Shown here: one piece after another, positions 1 through 7,397 of the stretch
How the letters are laid out: every line of letters starts with the position of its first letter
How positions within the stretch are numbered: position 1 is the stretch's first letter
NCBI GenBank assembly: GCA_003132125.1
Contig: PKWT01000310.1
Location: 1-7,397 of the forward strand
DNA from: Micrococcales bacterium
GTDB taxonomy: Bacteria; Actinomycetota; Actinomycetes; Actinomycetales; Dermatophilaceae
Direction: 5' to 3'
Length of the DNA stretch: 7,397 nucleotides
Notes under the pieces: generated by a model
The model's database searches: none
The model's input: the letters and a program-made list of their open reading frames with translations, nothing else
Told to the model about the DNA's origin: nothing
Translations under genes and position numbers: made by a program

Positions 1-1403
<1,403 letters not shown>

Positions 1404-1404
<1 letters not shown>

Positions 1405-2864
1405 TGCAGGAACTCGAGGAGCTCCTGCTGTCGTGGATGGTGCGACAACGCTGGTATGCCGGAAAGGGCCGGGTCCCGCTGCTCCGGCGGATCGGCGGCT
1501 TTCGACTCCAGGACCCTGCCGGAGAGGTTGACGTCGACGTCCATCTGATGCTGGACGAGTCCGGTCAGAGCCCCACGATCTACCAGGTTCCCCTGACCTA
1601 TCGCAGCGCGCGGCTCGCAGGTGCCGACCACGCATTGGTAGCGACCGTGGAACCGAACAGCCAGGGCCGTCATGCGGTCCGCTATGTCTATGACGCGCCG
1701 CACGACCCTGTGTTCGCCAATGCGCTGCTGCAGCTGATGCTGGTCGAGGGGACCACAACAGCTGGCGAGAGCGCAGTATCGAACGAGTCCTCGTCGGGCA
1801 TGGCGTCGGGCATGGCGCCTGAATCGGGCGTCGCCGGCGGCCATCGCGTCTCGACAGCCATCCTGGGCCACGTCACCGCCTCTCACGTGCTCAAGGGCGA
1901 ACAGTCCAACACGTCGATCATCCTCGAGCTGGCTGATGCCTTCGGTGTTCCGACAAACCCCTTGATCTGCAAGCTCTTTCGCGTGTTGCACCATGGTGAC
2001 AACCCTGACGTCGTGGTGCAGTCGGCGCTTGCCGCGGCAGGGTCGACGCACGTACCCCGCTCTGTCGGCTACGTCGTCGGGGAGTGGCCGGACACCAGCG
2101 CTCCGGACGGCATGGCCCGAGGTCACCTTGCGTGTGCCCAGGAGTTCTTCCCTGACGTCGAGGACGCCTGGCGGGTGGCTCTCGCTGCGGTGGCCGCAGA
2201 TGAGGACTTCAGTGAGCAGGCGCGCAGTCTGGGCCAGACCACTGCGGAGGTTCACGCGACCCTGGCGCATGCCATGACCACGGTGACCGCGACTGACGAA
2301 GACGTCGCCGCCTTGTCCCGGAGCATGCGCGCGCGGCACGCCTCGGCAGTGTCCGAGGTTCCCGCCCTCGCCGCCTACGACTCCATGGTGCGCGCCTCCA
2401 TCGAGCGGGTATCGTCTGCCAAATGGCCTGCGCTGCAACGGATCCACGGCGACTACCATCTCGGACAGGTGCTCGAGGTGCCTCACCGCGGATGGGTGCT
2501 GGTCGACTTCGAGGGCGAGCCTCTGCGTCCCCTGACTGAGCGCACGCATCCTGACCTGGCCCTCCGCGACGTGGCGGGGATGCTGCGGTCGTTCGACTAT
2601 GCCGCAGGCTCCTGGGAGCAGATGCACCCGGGCCGCTCCGTGAGGGAGTGGGCCGATCGAGCGCGGACAGCCTTCCTGGAGGGCTACGCCAAAGAATCAG
2701 GACGCGACCCTCGCGACGATGCGGTGTTGCTCGATGCGCTCGAGCTGGACAAGGCTCTGTATGAGGTGGTCTACGAGGCCCGGAACCGCCCGACGTGGCT
2801 CACCATCCCCACTACCGCCATAGACCGACTGTTCGCCGGACGAAGGAGCGATCTGCGACCGTGA
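1404..2864 (+). CDS. mak: Maltokinase (Mak/Pep2), ATP-dependent, makes alpha-maltose-1-phosphate
   Basis: This cytosolic kinase uses ATP to phosphorylate maltose at C1, giving the maltosyl donor used by GlgE. The product has 486 residues, somewhat longer than the roughly 455 of mycobacterial Mak. The N-terminal cap starts with LLSWMVRQRWYAGKGR (residues 8-23), a hallmark of the family. LKGEQSNTS (about 163-171) fits the nucleotide-phosphate loop, and Lys190 in NPLICKLF fits the ATP-binding lysine. The eukaryotic-like kinase C-lobe has the catalytic loop HGDYHLGQ (catalytic Asp350) and the metal-binding DFEGEP (Asp368). The ATG at 1404 shares its A with the glgE stop (TGATG). Its own stop overlaps the glgB start. 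An in-frame SGMASGMA duplication sits in a Ser/Gly/Ala-rich stretch near residues 115-142 that separates the cap from the kinase core. It is a separate protein, not a TreS-Mak fusion. The pep2 name is an equally common synonym. Confidence 0.94.
1794..1817 (+). repeat. Perfect in-frame 12-bp tandem duplication in the maltokinase gene
   Basis: The 12-mer TCGGGCATGGCG occurs at 1794-1805 and again at 1806-1817 with no mismatch, encoding SGMA twice (residues 131-138). It lies in a low-complexity Thr/Ser/Gly/Glu-rich segment before the conserved phosphate-loop region, so it probably lengthens a surface loop without harming catalysis. Replication slippage is the simplest origin. Confidence 0.9.
2842..2848 (+). 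promoter_or_regulatory. Ribosome binding site that decides the glgB GTG start
   Basis: GAAGGAG is a strong anti-16S match inside the end of the maltokinase gene, 12 bases before GTG 2861. The spacing is slightly long. It favours the GTG, which forms a GTGA overlap with the maltokinase stop, over the in-frame ATG at 2795. The ATG would overlap maltokinase by 70 bases and add a His/Arg-rich extension. Confidence 0.55.
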
Positions 2865-5245
2865 CCAACGCACCCGATTCCCAGGCCCCATCCACCGCAC
2901 CATCTGCGAAGCCCGCCAGCCGCAGCGAGCTCGAGCGGGTGGTCGCCGGAACACACCACAACCCGCACGCCGTCCTGGGGCCTCACCCCTACCAGGGCGG
3001 TGTGACGGTGCGCATCCTCAAACCGTTGGCGGACAACGTTGTTGTCGAGAGCTCCGATGGCACGCGTACCCATCTCCACCATGAGCTCGAGGGCGTATGG
3101 GTTGGCGTCCTGCCCACCGCAGATGTCCCCGACTACCGGATCCGGGTTGCGTACGACGACGGGATCGTTCACGTTCATGACGACCCCTACCGCTTCTTGC
3201 CGACGTTGGGAGAGGTCGACCTGCACCTCATCGGCGAGGGTCGCCACGAAGAGCTCTGGAACGTCCTGGGCGCACACGTGCGCGACTACGACGGACCCAT
3301 GGGCCCCGTGCGCGGCACCTCGTTCGCGGTCTGGGCGCCGAACGCTCGTGCGATCCGGGTCGTCGGTGACTTCAACAGGTGGGATGGCTCCATCCACCCC
3401 ATGCGCTCGCTGGGGGCCACCGGCGTCTGGGAGCTCTTCATCCCGGACGTGACCGAGGGAAACCGCTACAAGTACGAGGTTCTCGGCGCGGACGGCTCAC
3501 GACGGACCAAGGCGGACCCGATGGCCCGCGCCACCGAGAGGCCACCGGCCACCGCTTCGATGGTGACGTCCTCGGCATACGAGTGGCAAGACAGCGACTG
3601 GATGAAGGCACGTGCGGCAACCAACCCGCACAACGCGCCCATGAGCGTCTATGAGGTTCACCTGGGGTCGTGGCGTCAGGGCGAGAGCTATCGCGACCTG
3701 GCCGAACACCTGGTCAACTATGTCAAGGACCTGGGGTTCACCCACATCGAGTTGATGCCGGTGATGGAGCACCCCTACGGTCCTTCGTGGGGCTATCAGG
3801 TCACCAGCTACTACGCACCGACCGCTCGCTTCGGCTCCCCCGACGACTTCCGGTACCTCGTGGACACTTTGCATCGCAACGGGATCGGTGTCCTGCTCGA
3901 CTGGGTTCCTGCGCACTTCCCCAAGGATGCTTTTGCCCTCGCCCGCTTTGACGGCCAAGCGCTGTACGAGCACCCCGACTCCCGGCGTGGTGACCATCCC
4001 GACTGGGGCACGTACGTGTTTGACTTCGGACGTCCGCAGGTGCGCAACTTCCTGGTGGCCAATGCCGTCTACTGGCTCGAAGAGTTCCACATAGACGGCC
4101 TGAGAGTTGATGCCGTCGCCTCGATGCTCTACCTCGACTACTCCCGCGAGCAGGGCGAGTGGGTTCCCAACATCTACGGCGGCCGAGAGAACCTTGAGGC
4201 AGTGCAACTGCTGCAGGAGATGAACGCGACGGTCTACAAACGTGCCCCTGGAGCGATCACCATCGCCGAAGAGTCGACCTCGTGGCCTGGCGTCACCCGC
4301 CCAACTCACCTGGGTGGCCTGGGGTTTGGGCTCAAGTGGAACATGGGCTGGATGCACGACTCACTGGGCTACATGGCCCACGAACCGGTGCATCGACAGT
4401 TCCACCACCATCAGGTCACCTTCTCGATGATGTACGCCTGGAGTGAGAACTTCGTGCTGCCGGTCAGCCATGACGAAGTGGTTCACGGCAAGGGATCCCT
4501 GCTGCGCAAGATGCCCGGCGACCGCTGGCAACAACTGGCCAACGTGCGTGCCTATCTGGCGTACATGTGGTCCCATCCCGGCAAGCAGCTGGTGTTCATG
4601 GGTGCCGAGTTCGCCCAGGAGTCGGAGTGGGCCGACGGCCGCAGCCTCGACTGGTGGCTGTTGGACCAGCCAGCGCACTATGGAGTCCATGGTCTGGTCA
4701 AGGACCTCAACAGCGTCTACCGATCGCGTCCCGCGATGTGGGAGCTCGACCATGATTCCCAGGGCTTTCAGTGGATCGACGCAAATGATGCGGCCGGTAA
4801 TACGTTCTCGTTCCTACGGTTCGGGTCGGCGGGCGCTGATGGCGTTCGGCCCGCGATGGCGAGCATCGTCAACTTCAGTGGCGGACCGCACTATGCCTAT
4901 CGCCTCGGCCTGCCACACCCCGGGCAGTGGAACGAGATCCTGAACACCGATGCCGAAGGGTATGGCGGATCAGGTGTCGGCAACCTCGGGTCGGTCCAAG
5001 CCGAGGCAATGCCATGGCACGGTCAGCCGTATTCCGCGCTGCTCACCCTGCCGCCGTTGGGCGCGGTGTGGCTCGAACCGGCAAGCCTCACCGATACTCC
5101 GGTGCCAACGGATGCCACTGGAACCGAGGAAGCCTCTCGGACCACGGAAGCCGTTGGAACCACGAAAACCATTGGAAGCACGAAGGCTTCACATCCGGCC
5201 GCCCCAAAACATGTATCCCCGAAGCCCGGCAGGGGAATGGCATGA
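2861..5245 (+). CDS. glgB: 1,4-alpha-glucan branching enzyme GlgB with a low-complexity C-terminal tail
   Basis: GlgB cuts alpha-1,4-glucan chains and re-attaches them through alpha-1,6 links, branching the polymer made by GlgE. The 794-residue product starts with a Pro/Ser/Ala-rich leader (about 1-20), then the N1 module with HHNPHAVLGPHPY (32-44), then CBM48 (about 150-235; SFAVWAPNA, VVGDFNRWDG), then the GH13 barrel from about 261 (SVYEVHLGSWR). The catalytic residues are all present: Asp417 in GLRVDAVASMLYLDY, Glu470 in ITIAEESTSWPG and Asp538 in PVSHDEVVHGKGS. These are GlgB-specific motifs that exclude GlgX or GlgE. The C-terminal beta domain ends near residue 740 (GAVWLEP), where many GlgB proteins end. 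A further 54-residue Thr/Lys/Pro-rich tail follows, making it longer than E. coli GlgB (728). GTG is taken as the start because of the RBS and the 4-base overlap with the upstream stop. The TGA stop overlaps pgm as ATGA. Confidence 0.97.
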   Translation: MTNAPDSQAPSTAPSAKPASRSELERVVAGTHHNPHAVLGPHPYQGGVTVRILKPLADNVVVESSDGTRTHLHHELEGVWVGVLPTADVPDYRIRVAYDDGIVHVHDDPYRFLPTLGEVDLHLIGEGRHEELWNVLGAHVRDYDGPMGPVRGTSFAVWAPNARAIRVVGDFNRWDGSIHPMRSLGATGVWELFIPDVTEGNRYKYEVLGADGSRRTKADPMARATERPPATASMVTSSAYEWQDSDWMKARAATNPHNAPMSVYEVHLGSWRQGESYRDLAEHLVNYVKDLGFTHIELMPVMEHPYGPSWGYQVTSYYAPTARFGSPDDFRYLVDTLHRNGIGVLLDWVPAHFPKDAFALARFDGQALYEHPDSRRGDHPDWGTYVFDFGRPQVRNFLVANAVYWLEEFHIDGLRVDAVASMLYLDYSREQGEWVPNIYGGRENLEAVQLLQEMNATVYKRAPGAITIAEESTSWPGVTRPTHLGGLGFGLKWNMGWMHDSLGYMAHEPVHRQFHHHQVTFSMMYAWSENFVLPVSHDEVVHGKGSLLRKMPGDRWQQLANVRAYLAYMWSHPGKQLVFMGAEFAQESEWADGRSLDWWLLDQPAHYGVHGLVKDLNSVYRSRPAMWELDHDSQGFQWIDANDAAGNTFSFLRFGSAGADGVRPAMASIVNFSGGPHYAYRLGLPHPGQWNEILNTDAEGYGGSGVGNLGSVQAEAMPWHGQPYSALLTLPPLGAVWLEPASLTDTPVPTDATGTEEASRTTEAVGTTKTIGSTKASHPAAPKHVSPKPGRGMA
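5105..5194 (+). repeat. Five degenerate 18-bp tandem repeats encoding the GlgB tail
   Basis: Read in the glgB frame, the segment splits into five 18-base units: PTDATG, TEEASR, TTEAVG, TTKTIG, STKASH (residues 749-778). Units 3 (5141-5158) and 4 (5159-5176) match at 15 of 18 bases, and all three differences are G-to-A at first codon positions. Unit 1 matches unit 3 at 13 of 18 and unit 2 matches it at 12 of 18. The last unit is much weaker (8 of 18 against unit 4). The charge shifts from acidic (D/E) to basic (K) along the array. CCAACGG (5105-5111) and CCGTTGG (5151-5157) are also inverted copies, which may be chance. Confidence 0.72.
5231..5236 (+). promoter_or_regulatory. Ribosome binding site for pgm
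   Basis: AGGGGA lies five bases before the ATG at 5242 and inside the last codons of glgB. It supports this start over upstream in-frame candidates, which read through glgB in another frame. Confidence 0.5.
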
Positions 5246-6888
5246 ACGACGCTCGCGCAGGACAGCTGGCATCACCGGCGGATCTCGTCGATGTCGCCCA
5301 CCTCGTCACGGCCTATTACGCGAGCTCTCCGGACCCCGCGGATCCCGACCAGCGCGTGTCCTTCGGCACCTCCGGGCACCGAGGCAGCAGCCTGCGGAAC
5401 GCGTTCAACGAAGCGCACATCCTGGCGACCACCCAGGCGATCTGCGACTACCGCCAGGCACAGGGCTACAACGGCCCACTGTTCCTGGGGCGTGACACCC
5501 ATGGGCTGTCCGAACCGGCATGGGTGTCCGCGCTCGAGGTCCTCGTAGCCAATGACGTGACCGTGCTCGTCGACGATCGGGATGGCTACACACCCACGCC
5601 GGCGGTCTCGCATGCCATCCTTCGCGCCAACAGAGGCAAGTCTCTGAGCGGCCCCGGATTGGCAGACGGCATCGTGGTCACGCCGTCACACAACCCGCCG
5701 AGCGATGGCGGTTTCAAGTACAACCCACCCAACGGGGGGCCTGCGGACACCGATGCGACGAAGGTGATCGCGGACGCCGCCAACGCGTACATCGAGCTCG
5801 GATTGGAGGGGGTGCTGCGCATCCCGTTCGCACGCGCTCGCGCCGCGGCAACGCCATACGACTTTCTGGGAATCTACGTCAACGATCTGCCCAATATCGT
5901 TGACATTGCTCGCATCCGAGAGGCTGGCATTCGCATCGGCGCGGATCCTCTCGGCGGGGCAAGCGTCGACTACTGGGCGGAGATCGCCGACCGTCACACG
6001 CTGGACCTCACGGTCGTCAACCCGCTGGTCGACCCCACGTGGCGCTTCATGACGCTGGACTGGGACGGCAAGATCAGGATGGACTGCTCGTCTCCGTTCG
6101 CCATGGCCTCCCTGATCTCGCGGCGCACCGAGTACGACATCGCCACGGGCAACGACGCCGACTCCGATCGCCACGGCATCGTCACCCCGGACGCGGGGCT
6201 GATGAACCCCAACCACTACCTCGCGGTGGCGATCCAGTACCTCTTTGGCGGGGGTCGACCGGAGTGGCCGGTAGCGTCCGCGATCGGCAAGACGCTCGTC
6301 TCCTCGTCGATGATCGACAGGGTGGCCGCTGCGGCAGGTCGAACGCTGAACGAGGTGCCGGTGGGCTTCAAGTGGTTCGTGCCGGGTTTGCTCGACGGGT
6401 CGATCGCCTTCGGCGGTGAGGAGTCGGCAGGGGCGTCGTTCCTGCGCTTTGACGGCTCGGTGTGGACCACGGACAAAGACGGGATCATCCTCGCGCTGCT
6501 GGCATCGGAGATCCTGGCCACCACAGGGAAGTCGCCTTCCCAGCACTATGACGAGCTCACCGGGCGCTATGGCGACCCGGCCTATGCACGCATGGACGCT
6601 CCAGCGACCCGAGAGCAGAAGTCCAGGCTTGGAGCGCTCTCGCCTTCAGACGTCACGGCTGACTCCCTTGCAGGAGAGCCGATTACGGCACGCCTGACGG
6701 CTGCGCCGGGCAACGGCGCACCAATCGGCGGGCTCAAAGTAACGACGGAGAGCGCCTGGTTTGCCGCGCGGCCCTCCGGTACTGAAGACGTCTACAAGAT
6801 CTATGCCGAGTCCTTTAAGGGACCCGAGCACCTTGCGCAGGTTCAGGACGAAGCACAAGAGCTCGTCTCCGCCGCACTCGGTTCCTGA
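5242..6888 (+). CDS. pgm: Alpha-D-glucose phosphate-specific phosphoglucomutase
   Basis: This enzyme interconverts glucose-6-phosphate and glucose-1-phosphate through a phosphoserine intermediate and feeds or drains the glucan pathway. The 548-residue product closely matches the E. coli Pgm type (546 residues) from end to end. The N-terminus has RAGQLASPADLVDVAHLV, followed by FGTSGHRGSS. The phosphoserine loop is TPSHNPP with Ser149 (E. coli Ser146). The metal loop is GNDADSDRHG with Asp305, Asp307 and Asp309. The sugar-binding loop is GGEESAGASF (Glu393, Ser395), and the phosphate-binding loop is RPSGTEDVYKIY starting at Arg510. These loops and the length separate it from phosphomannomutase/PgcA-type and GlmM relatives. 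The ATG overlaps the glgB stop as ATGA, so it is probably the last gene of the operon and translationally coupled. No defect is visible. Confidence 0.97.
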   Translation: MNDARAGQLASPADLVDVAHLVTAYYASSPDPADPDQRVSFGTSGHRGSSLRNAFNEAHILATTQAICDYRQAQGYNGPLFLGRDTHGLSEPAWVSALEVLVANDVTVLVDDRDGYTPTPAVSHAILRANRGKSLSGPGLADGIVVTPSHNPPSDGGFKYNPPNGGPADTDATKVIADAANAYIELGLEGVLRIPFARARAAATPYDFLGIYVNDLPNIVDIARIREAGIRIGADPLGGASVDYWAEIADRHTLDLTVVNPLVDPTWRFMTLDWDGKIRMDCSSPFAMASLISRRTEYDIATGNDADSDRHGIVTPDAGLMNPNHYLAVAIQYLFGGGRPEWPVASAIGKTLVSSSMIDRVAAAAGRTLNEVPVGFKWFVPGLLDGSIAFGGEESAGASFLRFDGSVWTTDKDGIILALLASEILATTGKSPSQHYDELTGRYGDPAYARMDAPATREQKSRLGALSPSDVTADSLAGEPITARLTAAPGNGAPIGGLKVTTESAWFAARPSGTEDVYKIYAESFKGPEHLAQVQDEAQELVSAALGS

Positions 6889-7008
6889 CCACCCCAACCG
6901 CATCCACGCTGCGGCCGCGCAACGGCGACTCAACCGAGCATCAGGCGGAGCGCCAGGCGGCGGCGCCAGGCGGCGAGCTCACGAAGACGTGTGGGCGTCG
7001 CCCCAGCG
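6889..7008. other. Convergent intergenic spacer between pgm and the Nudix gene
   Basis: These 120 bases separate two genes that face each other. They contain no supportable ORF. They hold a perfect 13-bp tandem duplication, a NotI-type palindrome GCGGCCGC (6911-6918) and most of a weak hairpin at the right end. There is no T-rich tract, so an intrinsic terminator with a U-run is not visible on either strand. Confidence 0.7.
6950..6975. repeat. Perfect 13-bp tandem duplication in the convergent spacer
   Basis: GCGCCAGGCGGCG occurs at 6950-6962 and again at 6963-6975 without mismatch. A partial third copy of its core, CAGGCGG, lies just upstream at 6942-6948. It is non-coding and probably arose by slippage. 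Whether it matters for transcript 3' ends is unknown. Confidence 0.85.
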
Positions 7009-7010
7009 TC
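6986..7010. terminator. Possible weak bidirectional hairpin at the convergent gene ends
   Basis: GACG (6986-6989) can pair with CGTC (7007-7010), and GGGC (6993-6996) with GCCC (7000-7003) around a GTC loop, leaving a 3x3 internal loop. The hairpin overlaps the Nudix stop codon and lies about 100 bases past the pgm stop. No T-run follows on either strand. Actinobacterial terminators often lack one, but the short interrupted stem makes this a weak call. Confidence 0.22.
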
Positions 7011-7397
7011 AACCCAGGAGAATCGGTAGCTGACTCAGCAAGGAGCTCTGCTGGTCCACCAATGCGACGCCCAGGGGCAACGGCTCCCAGCGACAGAGGG
7101 ACACGGTGGCGCCATCCTCGTCATCCGACGCCACCGCGTGACGCCACCTGGATGGCAGCTCCTCCCCTGCCTCCAGAACCCAGTAGCTCGTCTGCCTGGT
7201 CCGCCCCGACGCTGGATGTGGGCTTTCGACGATTCCCAACTCAGCCACCACGCGCACAGCATCCAGTCCGGTCTCTTCCTTGACCTCGCGCAACGCAGCC
7301 TCTTTGCGCGACTCCGTCGAACGGATGCCGCCGGCCGGCACGTGGGTACCCAGCTCCGGAAGGCCCTCGAGGTCGAACACCAACAGCTCGATTCCAT
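7009..7397 (-). CDS. Nudix hydrolase, partial, N-terminus missing
   Basis: Nudix proteins hydrolyse nucleoside diphosphates linked to another group; the substrate here cannot be told. The minus-strand frame enters at the right edge and gives 128 residues ending at TGA (7011-7009). It begins GIELLVFDLEGLPELG, a first beta strand typical of the fold, then THVPAGG. The Nudix box GX5EX7REUXEEXGU is perfectly matched: it starts at the first G of GGIRSTESRKEAALREV and ends with KEETGL. It is followed by a strand containing SYWVL and a hydrophobic C-terminus. The true start lies beyond the window, probably only a few tens of residues away given usual family lengths. The gene converges on the glycogen operon and is probably transcribed separately. 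A functional link to glucan metabolism (for example as a nucleotide-sugar hydrolase) is possible, but nothing in the sequence shows it. Confidence 0.85.
   Translation of the reverse strand, partial: GIELLVFDLEGLPELGTHVPAGGIRSTESRKEAALREVKEETGLDAVRVVAELGIVESPHPASGRTRQTSYWVLEAGEELPSRWRHAVASDDEDGATVSLCRWEPLPLGVALVDQQSSLLSQLPILLG

Noticed and set aside
2795..2797. Upstream ATG start for glgB
   Set aside because: It would overlap maltokinase by 70 bases and add an unusual His/Arg-rich segment. GTG 2861 has a ribosome binding site and a typical 4-base overlap.
3497..4357. A 286-codon minus-strand open frame inside glgB, and a similar one at 5686-6546 inside pgm
   Set aside because: Both lie wholly opposite strongly conserved catalytic regions and show no family motif, so they are shadow frames.
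5105..5194. Possible CRISPR array
   Set aside because: The units are contiguous 18-mers without unique spacers, degenerate, and in frame with glgB; no cas gene is nearby.
4927..5241. Upstream in-frame extension of pgm through the end of glgB
   Set aside because: The extra residues have no similarity to phosphoglucomutase. The family N-terminus begins right at ATG 5242.
7035..7397. A second minus-strand frame starting with ATG at 7397
   Set aside because: It is rich in Cys/Trp/Arg and out of frame with the perfect Nudix box, so it is a shadow.

Overview
The window comes from a high-GC Gram-positive (actinobacterial) genome. GC-rich third codon positions, GTG used as a start, and a GlgE / maltokinase / branching-enzyme gene set of the actinobacterial type all point that way. 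I cannot name a genus from the sequence alone.

Layout: four plus-strand genes fill positions 1-6888 with no intergenic DNA. They are the 3' two thirds of glgE (1-1404, open at the left edge), a maltokinase gene (mak, also called pep2; 1404-2864), glgB (2861-5245) and pgm (5242-6888). Each junction is a start/stop overlap (TGATG, GTGA, ATGA), so the block reads as one translationally coupled operon whose promoter lies left of the window. A 120-bp convergent spacer (6889-7008) follows. It holds a perfect 13-bp tandem duplication and a weak hairpin. A Nudix hydrolase gene on the minus strand then runs off the right edge.

How the genes work together: this is the GlgE route to alpha-glucan. Maltokinase phosphorylates maltose to alpha-maltose-1-phosphate. 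GlgE transfers the maltosyl unit onto a growing alpha-1,4-glucan, and GlgB adds alpha-1,6 branches. Phosphoglucomutase interconverts glucose-6-phosphate and glucose-1-phosphate and so links the polymer to central metabolism. Trehalose synthase (treS), which often lies between glgE and the maltokinase gene in actinobacteria, is not between them here. All catalytic residues I looked for in the four enzymes are present, and I see no frameshift or premature stop.

I do not see a new system. The less usual points are a 54-residue low-complexity tail on GlgB encoded by five degenerate 18-bp repeats, a perfect in-frame 12-bp duplication in the maltokinase gene, the direct glgE-mak junction, pgm fused into the operon by overlap, and the 13-bp duplication in the convergent spacer.
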